This document shows positions 15,442 through 23,709 of a stretch of DNA of 64,000 bases, piece by piece. The notes beneath the pieces were generated by a model, which saw only the letters and a program-made list of their open reading frames with translations, ran no database searches and had not been told where the DNA came from. Origin of the DNA: a bacterium (GTDB lineage: Bacteria > Patescibacteria > CPR2 > UBA1875 > JAJYID01); assembly GCA_030647205.1 (NCBI GenBank), contig JAUSJO010000006.1:34101-98100 (forward strand), written 5' to 3'. Every line of letters starts with the position of its first letter. The first letter of the stretch is position 1. The translations under genes were made by a program, and so were the position numbers.

Positions 15442-17079
15442 CTACTTTGCGCTGCCTTTACCAATCCTCATTTTCTCGAGAACAAACTTAATCTCCTCGC
15501 ATTTGAAAAGCCATGCAAGAAAAAAGTAGCAGATACCCCCCAAGGCTACTGCCCCGGTTGTTTGCAAGAAGAGACCGGTAACTTTCTCGGTACTGGTCAC
15601 GGCATCAAAAAGATACAGTGAATAGTGGACAACAAGCCCCATAGCTATAGAAGCGATGACGAGGCGAGTCGTAGACTCAAATATTTTATGGTCAGGATCT
15701 AAAATACCAATCTTTTCATGTAAGAAAACTGCAAGGAGAATAACATTCACTATGCCGGCGATTGAGAACGCTAAAGCTACACCAGCCACCCCTAAACCCC
15801 AAAGCGGAACGAAAGGAAGAGTGATAGAAAGAATAGCATTTACTATCATGACTATAACACCGATGTAAAATGGGGTTTTAGTGTCCTGAATAGCAAAGAA
15901 CGCCTTGTACAAAAGCGGTATCATCCCCTGGGCAATCAGTCCAAAAGAGAAAAAAAGCAGCGTTTTTGTAGTCCAGTAGGTAGCTTCCCAGTCAAAGTTA
16001 CCTGTTCCAAATACTAGACGAATTATTTGCGCCCTCAAAACTATTACTCCAATAGTGGCAGGGATCATAAAGAAAAGAATACGGCGCGCGCTCCATGAGA
16101 ACCTACTCATAAACTCGTCCATATCTTTTTTGGCATAACTCTCCGAAAGCGCCGGAAAGATTGCCGTTGCTATGGCAATACCAAAGATAACCGTAGGGAC
16201 AGTTTGAATGTTGTTAGCATAGTTAAGTTCGCTGATACTACCTGCGGCCAAAAAAGAAAGAACAATAGTGTCAACAACCAGGTTAATTTGGCTGGTTCCA
16301 ATCGTCAAAGTCCTTGGCACCATCATCTTGAATATTCTGGCTATCTCACCCTTTTTAAAATCAATGATCGGTTTCCATCTGTATCCGGTTCGAAGAGTAG
16401 ATGGGAGCTGGACAAGAACAGTCATGAAGGCACCAGCGGCAGCACCAATAGCAGGAGCATATATTGAAGGATGGAACTTATCGACCAGAAATATCATGGA
16501 AAGAATAATGGAAATATTATAAACAATCGGGACCAGAGAATAAGCGACAAATCTTTTGTGGGAGTTCAAGATTCCACTGAGTATACCTGAAATAGCAAAG
16601 AAGATGGGTGACAAAAGCATAATCCTTATCATATTTACGGTTGTAGAGTAGACATTAAAGCTAGTCTCTATTTTTTGGTTGAAAAAGCCGGGCAAAAGTA
16701 AAGGGACCAGCTTAGGTGCAAGCACAAAAACCACCACGCAAAAAACAACCGCGCCAAGAAGCATAAAGTTTAAGAAAGAGTTAGCAAACTTCTGTACATC
16801 CTCCTTCTTTTCCTTGGTCATCTTTTCAATGAAAATAGGGATAAAGACACTGGAGACAGCTCCCAATATCAGAAGGTTGAATATCAGATCAGGAATTCTG
16901 AATGAGGCGTAAAATATATCTGTCTCATGTCCGGCACCGAAATGACCGGCTATAAGACGTTCTCTAAAGAGTCCCAAGATGTTTGAAACAAGACCAGTAA
17001 CCGCCAAAATGATAGCTGCCGCAGAGACGGTTAGCTTTTTGTCCCAGATTAAGTACAAAAATTTTTTAACTCTAGTCAC
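15442..17079 (-). CDS. murJ: Lipid II flippase MurJ
   Basis: This 545-residue MviN/MurJ-family membrane protein has about 14 hydrophobic segments and the typical N-terminal RERLIAGHFGAGHETDIFYASFRIPD. It moves lipid II across the cytoplasmic membrane for peptidoglycan synthesis. Its start overlaps the end of ftsH by eight bases; the minus-strand order is tilS-ftsH-murJ. The length is slightly above the usual 510 or so. Confidence 0.95.
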   Translation of the reverse strand: MTRVKKFLYLIWDKKLTVSAAAIILAVTGLVSNILGLFRERLIAGHFGAGHETDIFYASFRIPDLIFNLLILGAVSSVFIPIFIEKMTKEKKEDVQKFANSFLNFMLLGAVVFCVVVFVLAPKLVPLLLPGFFNQKIETSFNVYSTTVNMIRIMLLSPIFFAISGILSGILNSHKRFVAYSLVPIVYNISIILSMIFLVDKFHPSIYAPAIGAAAGAFMTVLVQLPSTLRTGYRWKPIIDFKKGEIARIFKMMVPRTLTIGTSQINLVVDTIVLSFLAAGSISELNYANNIQTVPTVIFGIAIATAIFPALSESYAKKDMDEFMSRFSWSARRILFFMIPATIGVIVLRAQIIRLVFGTGNFDWEATYWTTKTLLFFSFGLIAQGMIPLLYKAFFAIQDTKTPFYIGVIVMIVNAILSITLPFVPLWGLGVAGVALAFSIAGIVNVILLAVFLHEKIGILDPDHKIFESTTRLVIASIAMGLVVHYSLYLFDAVTSTEKVTGLFLQTTGAVALGGICYFFLAWLFKCEEIKFVLEKMRIGKGSAK

Positions 17080-18919
17080 TCTTTTTTACCTTGTCTATCT
17101 TCGCCATGAGTTTTTCGAAATCTTCTCCTTCGATGGTTTCTTTTTCTACCAATGTCTTTGCGATAAGATCTAACTTTGTACGGTTTTTCTTTAGAATTTC
17201 CATGGATTTGTTGTAGCATTCCATAATAGCCTTGTTTGTTTCCTCATCAATAATAGCTGCTATCTCCTCGGAGTAGTTTTTGTTGTGTTCGGTCAGTTCC
17301 TTACCTAAAAATACCTGCTCTTCTTGATGGCCGTAGACTTGCGGACCCAGTTTTTCGTTCATACCGTATTTAACAGCCATATTGCGGGCCATTTTAGTAG
17401 CTTTTTCGATATCGTTTGAGGCGCCGGTTGTAATCTCGTTGAAGACCAACTCTTCAGCTGCTCTTCCTCCCATTGACATTGTTATCTCATCATAGATTTT
17501 TGATTTGGTCAAAAGTTTCAAATCCTCTTTCGGCAAGCTCCAAGTAACCCCAAGTGCCATTCCTCTAGAAATAACAGATATCTTATGAATAGGATCAGCG
17601 TTTGGTAGAAGATGTCCAACGATAGCATGACCTGCTTCATGATAGGCAATTATGTCTTTTTCATGCTTGTTTAGAGCATTGCTTTTTCTTTCTGGACCAA
17701 GCAAAACCTTTTCTGTAGCAGAGCTTAGATCAGCCATGGTAATTTCTTTTCTATTTTTACGTGCAGTGAGAATTGCTGCCTCATTCATCAGGTTCTCAAG
17801 ATCAGCTCCAGAAAAACCAGGGGTTTGTTTGGCAATCGTTTCCAGATCTGTATCTTTGGCCAAAGGCTTGCCTCCTGCATGAACCTTCAAGATCGCCTCA
17901 CGAGCCTTAACATCGGGCATATCAAGCACAATCCTTCGGTCAAATCTGCCAGGACGCAGAAGCGCCGGGTCAAGAACATCAGGCCTGTTTGTTGCTGCCA
18001 TCACAATAACGTTTGTCCCCTTTTCAAAGCCATCCATTTCAACTAGTATCTGGTTTAACGTCTGTTCCCGTTCGTCATGAGAACCACCAAGACCACTGCC
18101 GCGCTGCCGGCCAACGGCATCTATTTCATCGATAAATATGATACATGGAGCATTTTTCTTTGCTCGATTGAAAAGATCTCTTACACGACTAGCTCCTACT
18201 CCGACAAACATTTCGACAAACTCAGAACCAGATATTGAGAAAAACGGCACATCAGCCTCACCGGCAACTGCTCTTGCAAGAAGGGTTTTGCCTGTTCCGG
18301 GACTACCAAAAAGGAGCACACCCTTTGGTATTTTGGCACCCAAGTTCAAGAATTTCTTTGGATACTTTAAGAACTCGACGATCTCTTCAAGCTCTTCTTT
18401 TGCTTCTTCACTCCCGGCAACCTCCTTAAAGGTCACTTTTTTCTTTGTTTTGTCATATACTTGCGGCTTCGATTTCCCAAATCCCATTGCCTGATTTGAT
18501 GCCCCTTGCGATTGGCGAATGAAAAAGTAAAGGATACCTCCAATTAACAACACTGGTATAATCGTCTGGATAAGGATACCGATCCAAAGCGAACTACTGC
18601 TTGAAGACTTTGAATCTATACTAACTTTACTTGGGTCAATCTGCTCCACTCCCAAGAATTTTAGAACATCAGTAATTTTCTCACTTTCATTGATTGACGA
18701 GGTTTGTTTTTTCCCGTCTTCTAAAGTAATAGTGACTTTACTTCCTTCTTGTGTGATATTTTTGACTTTGTTGTCCTTGACTTCTTGGGCCACTTTTGAT
18801 ATATCAACTTTTTCGATATTCTGAGTTGGAATATAGAAAGAGTACACTGCTGCCATGATCAGTATGATAGTTATAAAAATTAAGATAGCTCGATTATTTT
18901 TCTTCATTGGTTTTTTCAT
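17072..18919 (-). CDS. ftsH: ATP-dependent zinc metalloprotease FtsH
   Basis: This 615-residue protein has an N-terminal membrane segment, an extracytoplasmic domain, a second segment (about 113-133), the AAA module (Walker A GSPGTGKT, Walker B IIFIDEIDAVG, second region of homology NRPDVLDPALLRPGRFDR) and the M41 protease site HEAGH. It degrades misfolded membrane and regulatory proteins. Its 5' end overlaps tilS by 26 bases; a second in-frame ATG lies at 18907. Confidence 0.97.
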   Translation of the reverse strand: MKKPMKKNNRAILIFITIILIMAAVYSFYIPTQNIEKVDISKVAQEVKDNKVKNITQEGSKVTITLEDGKKQTSSINESEKITDVLKFLGVEQIDPSKVSIDSKSSSSSSLWIGILIQTIIPVLLIGGILYFFIRQSQGASNQAMGFGKSKPQVYDKTKKKVTFKEVAGSEEAKEELEEIVEFLKYPKKFLNLGAKIPKGVLLFGSPGTGKTLLARAVAGEADVPFFSISGSEFVEMFVGVGASRVRDLFNRAKKNAPCIIFIDEIDAVGRQRGSGLGGSHDEREQTLNQILVEMDGFEKGTNVIVMAATNRPDVLDPALLRPGRFDRRIVLDMPDVKAREAILKVHAGGKPLAKDTDLETIAKQTPGFSGADLENLMNEAAILTARKNRKEITMADLSSATEKVLLGPERKSNALNKHEKDIIAYHEAGHAIVGHLLPNADPIHKISVISRGMALGVTWSLPKEDLKLLTKSKIYDEITMSMGGRAAEELVFNEITTGASNDIEKATKMARNMAVKYGMNEKLGPQVYGHQEEQVFLGKELTEHNKNYSEEIAAIIDEETNKAIMECYNKSMEILKKNRTKLDLIAKTLVEKETIEGEDFEKLMAKIDKVKKSD

Positions 18920-20252
18920 ATCTAATTGTTGCCTCTAAACTTACTAAGTCCTTATTACTTTTATATTCAGGATTGAATCTGATACCCGGGATCCAGATAA
19001 CTTCATCTTTCGCACTCACGACAATCGGATAACTGTCTCTCATCTCGCGCGGAACTTTTACATCTATAAACACATCCTGTAGACTTTTAGTTCTGCCCGA
19101 GCCGATTGCAATCCTATCTCCGGCCTTTCTACATCTTACACGTAACGTAGGCGTTTTTTTAATGTCTAAAAATACTAAATTTTTGTCTTCTACAGTATTT
19201 TTTCCATCTAATTTGCCTAAAAAAAGCCTCCAGCTGCCAAAAAAAGCTTCCTCACCCATCTTCAACCTTATGATTTTTGGCTTCTCTGTGGGACTTTTTG
19301 CTTCTTTTCTAATTTCCAGTTTATCATAAGTCCGCCTCACAATCAATCCTTCTCCCAAGTGAATTTCTTTTGTCCCGTCAGCCGTTTTCAAAAGCTTCTG
19401 CATATCTTCGATGTTTCTCCTTGAAACATCCTTAAGATCTCCCTTCACATACCGAACAGATTCCCTCAAAATCTCTGATTGTAGATATGGGTTGATTTTA
19501 ACTAGTTCCTCTACCGAGAAAAAAACTGCATCCCTTGCCTCTTTGACCAACTGTTTATAGTGTTTTTTTGTAATGCTTGAAATTACGTCATCCGCATCCC
19601 GTAAATCTTGGATTTCCCGTGCGAGCGTTTGTACGAAGTCCAGGTTAATTTTTTCAAACTCAGGGATAACTTTGTGGCGAATGAGATTTCTTTTGATAGT
19701 CAGGTCTTTGTTCGTAATATCCTCGACGAATTCTAGACTATTCTCCTTGGCGTATTTTTCGATCTCTCTCCTCGTTGAAAAAAGGAGGGGTCGGATCAAA
19801 CCTCCATTCTTAGGTTTCATAGAAACAAGACCGGTCAGCCCACTGCCTCTGGAAAGATTGAGAAAAAACGTCTCAACAAGATCATTTTTATGGTGTGCAA
19901 CGGCAACTTTCTTCATTTTTTCCTGCTTACAGATCTCATTAAAAAAATCATAACGGATATCCCGAGCTTTTTCCTCAATATTACCGCCTGCAAGCTTAAC
20001 TTTCTCCTCAAAGAATGGTAATTCATACTTTTTAGCCAAGTCTTTTACAAATTTATTATCTTTATCGGCTTCTTTTCTGAGCCCGTAGTTCACATGAGCA
20101 ATTGCAATATGGATGCCCAATTTATTCTGTAATTTAGATAGGATATCCAAAAGAACAACTGAGTCAACTCCGCCGGACACGCCAACCAAAATCCGGTCGC
20201 CCTTTCGAATCAAATTATTGTTTCCCGAGTACGCTAAAAAGTCATCAATCAT
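18894..20252 (-). CDS. tilS: tRNA(Ile)-lysidine synthase TilS
   Basis: This 452-residue N-type ATP pyrophosphatase has its PP-loop at residues 26-31 (SGGVDS) and a full-length C-terminal part. TilS converts the wobble C of the CAU anticodon of tRNA-Ile2 to lysidine, so that it reads AUA instead of AUG. The likely substrate, a tRNA with CAU anticodon and Ile2-like arms, is encoded about 900 bp away at 21162-21237. tilS followed by ftsH is a common bacterial arrangement. Confidence 0.95.
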   Translation of the reverse strand: MIDDFLAYSGNNNLIRKGDRILVGVSGGVDSVVLLDILSKLQNKLGIHIAIAHVNYGLRKEADKDNKFVKDLAKKYELPFFEEKVKLAGGNIEEKARDIRYDFFNEICKQEKMKKVAVAHHKNDLVETFFLNLSRGSGLTGLVSMKPKNGGLIRPLLFSTRREIEKYAKENSLEFVEDITNKDLTIKRNLIRHKVIPEFEKINLDFVQTLAREIQDLRDADDVISSITKKHYKQLVKEARDAVFFSVEELVKINPYLQSEILRESVRYVKGDLKDVSRRNIEDMQKLLKTADGTKEIHLGEGLIVRRTYDKLEIRKEAKSPTEKPKIIRLKMGEEAFFGSWRLFLGKLDGKNTVEDKNLVFLDIKKTPTLRVRCRKAGDRIAIGSGRTKSLQDVFIDVKVPREMRDSYPIVVSAKDEVIWIPGIRFNPEYKSNKDLVSLEATIRYEKTNEEK

Positions 20253-20284
20253 AGTTGAATTTTAAATTAATTTAAAAAATCCGT

Positions 20285-20536
20285 TTAGTACTTAATTCTA
20301 AGGAAAAGAATTATTGAAGCAAGAACAGTAGTTATAGAGTTGCCAATGATTAAAGGATAAGAGTGTGTAAGAATGCCGTAACTCAACCAAAGTATTTGTC
20401 CTGTTAGCAGGATTATATACATAATCAAAGATAGATCCTTTGCCGACTTTGTCCTTATTGCTTTTATCACCTGGGGGATAAAAGAGGTGGTAGTAAAGAT
20501 GGCTGCCAAAAACCCTATTGAACTAACTTCGTTCAT
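20285..20536 (-). CDS. SemiSWEET-type sugar transporter
   Basis: This 83-residue protein has three membrane segments and the PQ-loop of the SemiSWEET family (FTTTSFIPQVIKAIRTKSAKD). SemiSWEETs work as dimers and let sugars move along their gradient. The size is typical of the family. It lies between tilS and the initiator tRNA gene on the same strand. Confidence 0.88.
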   Translation of the reverse strand: MNEVSSIGFLAAIFTTTSFIPQVIKAIRTKSAKDLSLIMYIILLTGQILWLSYGILTHSYPLIIGNSITTVLASIILFLRIKY

Positions 20537-20561
20537 AAAGACTCCTAAAAATTTTCATATC

Positions 20562-20636
20562 TGGTAGCGGGGGAAGGATTCGAACCTCCGACCTCCGGGT
20601 TATGAGCCCGACGAGCTGCCACTGCTCTACCCCGCG
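20562..20636 (-). tRNA. Initiator tRNA-fMet (CAU)
   Basis: The 75-base cloverleaf has anticodon CAU in loop CTCATAA. Initiator marks are present: an unpaired first base (C1 opposite U72) and three consecutive G-C pairs in the anticodon stem (GGG/CCC). The D-arm and anticodon arm closely resemble E. coli tRNA-fMet. CCA is encoded. Confidence 0.93.
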
Positions 20637-20685
20637 TCGCAAATGCCATTCTAGCAGGGTTGAGCTCTTTTTTCAAGCCTTTACC

Positions 20686-21063
20686 CTACTCTTCCTTTTT
20701 TTGGGGGAACAAGAAGTTCCACCATTTTTGGGGATTTGAGATCTTTTCTTTATGCACGTCTTTTTTCTGTTCTTCGCCTTCGGGCCCGGCAGTTATAACC
20801 AGCACTTGCTCGCCCGGTTTTTGATATCCGAGACGCTCCCTCATAACCCTTTCCTTATAGCTCTCAGTTTTATAGTATAAAATCTTATTTTGAAGGTTTG
20901 TATTCTCTGCCTCCAAAACATCTACTTCCCTTTGAAGATTCTTTTCGATGCCGTTAAACTTGATATTCTGATAAATAGTCTTTCCAACCAAAAAGAATAT
21001 GTAAACAAGGAAGGCTATCCCCCCAATTTTTATAAGCTTCTCTTTTAAATCACCTTTATTCAT
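20686..21063 (-). CDS. FtsB/DivIC-like septum formation initiator
   Basis: This 125-residue bitopic protein has one N-terminal membrane segment (about 12-30) followed by a coiled coil with regular heptads (about 36-75) and the RLGYQKPGE motif common in FtsB/DivIC. Such proteins link FtsL and FtsQ in the division complex. A low-complexity charged tail ends the protein. It is divergent from the tRNA-Ile2/tRNA-Met promoter. Confidence 0.82.
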   Translation of the reverse strand: MNKGDLKEKLIKIGGIAFLVYIFFLVGKTIYQNIKFNGIEKNLQREVDVLEAENTNLQNKILYYKTESYKERVMRERLGYQKPGEQVLVITAGPEGEEQKKDVHKEKISNPQKWWNFLFPQKKEE

Positions 21064-21072
21064 TTATTCACG

Positions 21073-21101
21073 TTGAAAATACTGCTTTTTTAAAGTATAA
21101 T
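21073..21101 (+). promoter_or_regulatory. Strong sigma70-type promoter of the tRNA pair
   Basis: TTGAAA (21073-21078), a 17-base spacer and a perfect TATAAT (21096-21101). The predicted start is near 21108, about 54 bases before the first tRNA. Confidence 0.8.
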
Positions 21102-21161
21102 ATGTAAGTTAAATGTACTTTCAATTATAGAACATTACCCCATAATTTGCATTACTAAAAG

Positions 21162-21237
21162 GGGCCCGTAGCTCAGCGGTTAGAGCAGTCGGCTCATAAC
21201 CGATTGGTCGTTGGTTCGATTCCAACCGGGCCCACCA
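21162..21237 (+). tRNA. tRNA-Ile2 (CAU), probable TilS substrate
   Basis: The 76-base cloverleaf pairs GGGCCCG with CGGGCCC and encodes CCA. The anticodon is CAU. The short D-loop (AGCGGTTAGAGC) and the variable region TTGGTCG resemble tRNA-Ile2 rather than elongator Met. The Ile identity is inferred from that resemblance and from tilS nearby. Confidence 0.8.
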
Positions 21238-21241
21238 ATAT

Positions 21242-21318
21242 GGCAGGGTAGCTCAGTTGGTTAGAGCACAGGACTCATAAGCCTGAGGTCGTGGGTTCGA
21301 ATCCCACCCCTGCTACCA
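21242..21318 (+). tRNA. Elongator tRNA-Met (CAU)
   Basis: The 77-base cloverleaf has acceptor GGCAGGG/CCCTGCT, anticodon CAU in ACTCATAA, D-loop AGTTGGTTAGAGC and encoded CCA. It resembles elongator tRNA-Met. It lies four bases after tRNA-Ile2 in the same transcript. Confidence 0.82.
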
Positions 21319-21320
21319 AA

Positions 21321-21350
21321 AAATACCGAGAGAGAGGTATTTTTTATTTT
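21321..21350 (+). terminator. Terminator of the tRNA pair
   Basis: AAATACC and GGTATTT pair around GAGAGAGA, followed by a run of Ts. It starts two bases after the CCA of tRNA-Met. Confidence 0.85.
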
Positions 21351-21359
21351 ACGCTACTC

Positions 21360-21387
21360 TTGATATTTAACGGTGATGTGCTAAAAT
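21360..21387 (+). promoter_or_regulatory. Promoter of the receiver-domain gene
   Basis: TTGATA (21360-21365), a 16-base spacer and TAAAAT (21382-21387). The predicted start is near 21394, giving a short leader that contains AAAGGAGG before the GTG start. Confidence 0.65.
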
Positions 21388-21415
21388 TATTTAAAATATA
21401 AAAAAGGAGGCTTAA

Positions 21416-21781
21416 GTGTCAAAGGTATTAATAGTAAGTTCCGACAGGTCATCTATAAAGCTCTACCAAACAGCCATTAACTTTCAGAGGATTGAAACAA
21501 TTGTTGCGGGCAGCGCCGAAGAGGCTATCACTATGCTTGACCAAAAACCAAGCTTGATTCTTATAGATATCTTAACCCCTGACTTAAAAGACATAAACCT
21601 AATAAAAGAAATTCAAGAAAAAGACAAAGTCCCTCTAATAATTATTGCTGATATTAAAAGAAATCACGCATTGAGTGAACATTCCATAGAGGGAGCATGC
21701 GAATACTTATCAAAATCGGACACATCGGTCGGAGATATCATCAAAAAAGTAAGAAAGGCTATAGACGAGGATACGGCTTAA
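21416..21781 (+). CDS. Standalone response-regulator receiver domain
   Basis: This 121-residue protein has the CheY-like pattern: an N-terminal VLIVSSD in place of the usual acidic pair (one acidic residue kept), the phosphoacceptor-position Asp in LILIDILTPD, and Lys in YLSKSD. No output domain is attached. The start is GTG 21416 with AAAGGAGG six bases upstream. No histidine kinase is nearby, so the partner is unknown. Confidence 0.8.
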   Translation: MSKVLIVSSDRSSIKLYQTAINFQRIETIVAGSAEEAITMLDQKPSLILIDILTPDLKDINLIKEIQEKDKVPLIIIADIKRNHALSEHSIEGACEYLSKSDTSVGDIIKKVRKAIDEDTA

Positions 21782-21800
21782 CTTTAACTTCAACCATCCT

Positions 21801-22283
21801 TTAAACACCCTTCGGGGTGTTTTTTATTATAAGCCAAGAGTTTTTACCACCATAACCACTGGTTTTAATCAAGGTATATCTGCCTTTCGCCTTTTTTCCT
21901 TCTAATATGAACTCGATAATTTTTTCATCTCTTTTTATGAGCTCATACTTGCCTGAATCCCATATTTTGACTGCCCCTGCTCCATAGCTCCCCTCAGGTA
22001 TTTCTCCCTCAAAGTCTATATAATCAACCGGGTGATCCTCCACTTCCACGGCTAATCTTTTCTCACCGACTTCTTCCGGTATCCCTTTTGGCACTGCCCA
22101 ACTTTTCAGGACAATAGTATCTGAATTTAAATCTTCAGCCATTTCAAGCCGAAAATCCCAGTGCAACTGAGAGGCATGATGCTCCTGAACCGCAAAACGA
22201 CCTTGTCCGCCCTTAACCGCTTTTGCCTCCGGTTCGGGCGTCTTTGTAAAATTTCTTTTTTCTTTATATTTTTCTAGGGCCAT
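21801..22283 (-). CDS. Standalone LigD-type 3'-phosphoesterase domain
   Basis: This 160-residue protein corresponds to the phosphoesterase module of DNA ligase D, with the metal-site motif EHHASQLHWDFRLE (about residues 34-47), WAVPKG, VEDHPVDY and the phosphate-binding SYGAG segment. The domain trims 3'-phosphate and ribonucleotide ends during end-joining repair. Ligase and polymerase modules are absent, as in several bacteria where PE is free-standing. It overlaps the superoxide dismutase gene by 10 bases. Confidence 0.92.
   Translation of the reverse strand: MALEKYKEKRNFTKTPEPEAKAVKGGQGRFAVQEHHASQLHWDFRLEMAEDLNSDTIVLKSWAVPKGIPEEVGEKRLAVEVEDHPVDYIDFEGEIPEGSYGAGAVKIWDSGKYELIKRDEKIIEFILEGKKAKGRYTLIKTSGYGGKNSWLIIKNTPKGV
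21803..21822. terminator. Bidirectional UUCG terminator
   Basis: AAACACCC-TTCG-GGGTGTTT, with the stable UUCG tetraloop, is followed by Ts on the right and preceded by As on the left. It serves the receiver gene and the convergent LigD-PE gene, whose stop codon lies in its left flank. Confidence 0.9.
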
Positions 22284-22870
22284 TTTTTAATATTCTTTAG
22301 CTCATCTAATATATAGTTCCAGTTTAGATTATTAAAGTATGCATCTATGTAGTCTTTTCGTTTTGTGCCGTAATCCATAAAGTATGCATGCTCATAAACA
22401 TCTAGAACGATGACCGGCTTGGCGTTCCATACCCCACCATGGGAGTGCCAGTCGCCAAGACCATTATAAAGCCTTTTTTCATCTAAATCATAGTACAAAA
22501 CCGCCCATCCGCGCGAAGCAAGTCCCAGCCCATGAAACTCTTCCTGCCAGTTCTCAAAACTGCCGAAATCTTTAGCAAATATCTTCCTTATTTCATCCGG
22601 TACCGTTCCATCTCCCCCTAATCCTAGAAAATAAGATTCATGAAGCTTAACCCCATTTAAAGCAAAACTTTCCTCTAGTTTCAGTTCGCGATAATCGTTG
22701 TATGTTGCATTCGGCAGCCCCTCAAATCCTCCTGCCAGCTTTTCACGAATTTCATTTACCTTGCCAACATACCCTTTATATAATACATCAAAATGTTCGG
22801 CTACCTGCTCTTTCGAGATACCATTTAACTTTTTGTAATCCAGTTCTATTGGAACTAACTTTTCCATCAT
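22274..22870 (-). CDS. Fe/Mn-type superoxide dismutase
   Basis: This protein of about 198 residues has the dismutase metal ligands: a His in VAEHFDVLY, a His in KLHESYF, and Asp and His in DVYEHAYF. The usual KHH after the first ligand is replaced by residues around LYKG, as in a divergent branch of the family. It converts superoxide to peroxide in the cytoplasm. AAAAGGAGG precedes adjacent ATGs at 22870 and 22867; open frame upstream to 22924 is less likely to be coding. It is coupled to the LigD-PE gene, suggesting a shared oxidative-damage role. Confidence 0.85.
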   Translation of the reverse strand: MMEKLVPIELDYKKLNGISKEQVAEHFDVLYKGYVGKVNEIREKLAGGFEGLPNATYNDYRELKLEESFALNGVKLHESYFLGLGGDGTVPDEIRKIFAKDFGSFENWQEEFHGLGLASRGWAVLYYDLDEKRLYNGLGDWHSHGGVWNAKPVIVLDVYEHAYFMDYGTKRKDYIDAYFNNLNWNYILDELKNIKKWP

Positions 22871-22979
22871 GCCTCCTTTTTTAACTATTTCCATCATTTT
22901 AGGAGGCTCCTGAGACACAAACATTGTTTGAAATTACAATTTAGCTCTTAACCCGGCATGATTTTTTTCAAAAAAAGGA

Positions 22980-23110
22980 TGATCCGAATAATCTCTAATG
23001 CGACTATCGAAGATAAAGTGAGGATAAAGTGAACGAAGATTTTGAAAATAATGTTGTCTGAGCGTTCTAGCGAGTTCATTTTTTCAAACCTAAGTGAACT
23101 GAAATCCGAC
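22980..23110 (-). repeat. Probable dispersed repeat remnant
   Basis: Read on the minus strand one frame gives NELARTLRQHYFQNLRSLYP, a peptide pattern I recall as a recurrent short hypothetical protein in many metagenomic genomes, typical of a repeat rather than a gene. Another frame is also open for a stretch. This is recognition from memory; only one copy is in the window. Confidence 0.5.
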
Positions 23111-23227
23111 ACTTTATCGCCGCCATAAGTCGCGATTTTTACTCCACTTTTTCTAAAAAAGTGGAAGAATGAATTTTTGCTATCAAAAAGTAGATAAATG
23201 ATAATAACTGTGATAGCAGATTTAATC

Positions 23228-23290
23228 GGTCTGGATTCCGGATCAAGTCCGGAATAACAAGATGAGATCCTCCGTACCTCAGGATGACAA
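23228..23290 (+). repeat. Dispersed palindromic repeat, GGATTCCGG type
   Basis: The core ATTCCGGA-TCAAG-TCCGGAAT (23235-23255) is a perfect 8-bp inverted repeat; CTCCGTACCTCAGGATGAC follows. It resembles the wide-spread repeats whose relatives lie inside hypE and hypF. Confidence 0.65.
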
Positions 23291-23324
23291 AGTAAGTACC
23301 GGGTGAAGTTCTAATAAGAGCTGT

Positions 23325-23708
23325 TTATTTGTGTTGGCTCAACCAAGCTTTGAGCGGTTCTTTTTCCTGAAACCCTTCAAGTCGAGCACCATCTTTTTGA
23401 GAAATAAACTCCGGCGTTCCTTTGATTTTGTATTGATCTGCCACTCCAGGATTTTCCAAAGTGTTCATCGGCTTAAACCTAAAGCCCTCTTTTGCAAGTT
23501 CCGTCAAAATCGGCTTTTCTTGGATGCAATGAGAACAGTTTGGCGAGTAAAAATACATTACATTGGCGTTATCGTCGAAGTAAGGCTCTATCTTTGTTCG
23601 GCTTGTATTATCGCTCGGCTTATTCTCAGAAACCTTCAAATAGCCTATGGCTCCGATAAAACCGACAAGCAAAATACCTACTACAATGTATGGGATAAAC
23701 TTCTTCAT
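23325..23708 (-). CDS. Membrane-anchored thioredoxin-like protein
   Basis: This 127-residue protein has an N-terminal membrane anchor (about 5-24) and then a thioredoxin-like domain with active site CSHC in FYSPNCSHCIQEKP and a cis-Pro region in KGTPEF. The domain would face outside. It sits two bases after a CcdA-like gene, so it is the likely partner that receives electrons through the membrane from cytoplasmic thioredoxin. Confidence 0.87.
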   Translation of the reverse strand: MKKFIPYIVVGILLVGFIGAIGYLKVSENKPSDNTSRTKIEPYFDDNANVMYFYSPNCSHCIQEKPILTELAKEGFRFKPMNTLENPGVADQYKIKGTPEFISQKDGARLEGFQEKEPLKAWLSQHK

Positions 23709-23709
23709 T

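Larger units (their letters stand above)
22925..23324. other. Gene-free spacer of about 400 bases filled with repeat remnants
   Basis: No credible gene is seen. The spacer contains a segment resembling a dispersed repeat (22980-23110), a perfect hairpin (TCCACTTTTT and its complement, 23143-23165), and a palindrome of the ATTCCGGA type (23235-23255) followed by another repeat-like stretch ending CAGGATGACAAAG. Frames through it are interrupted by stops. Confidence 0.7.
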
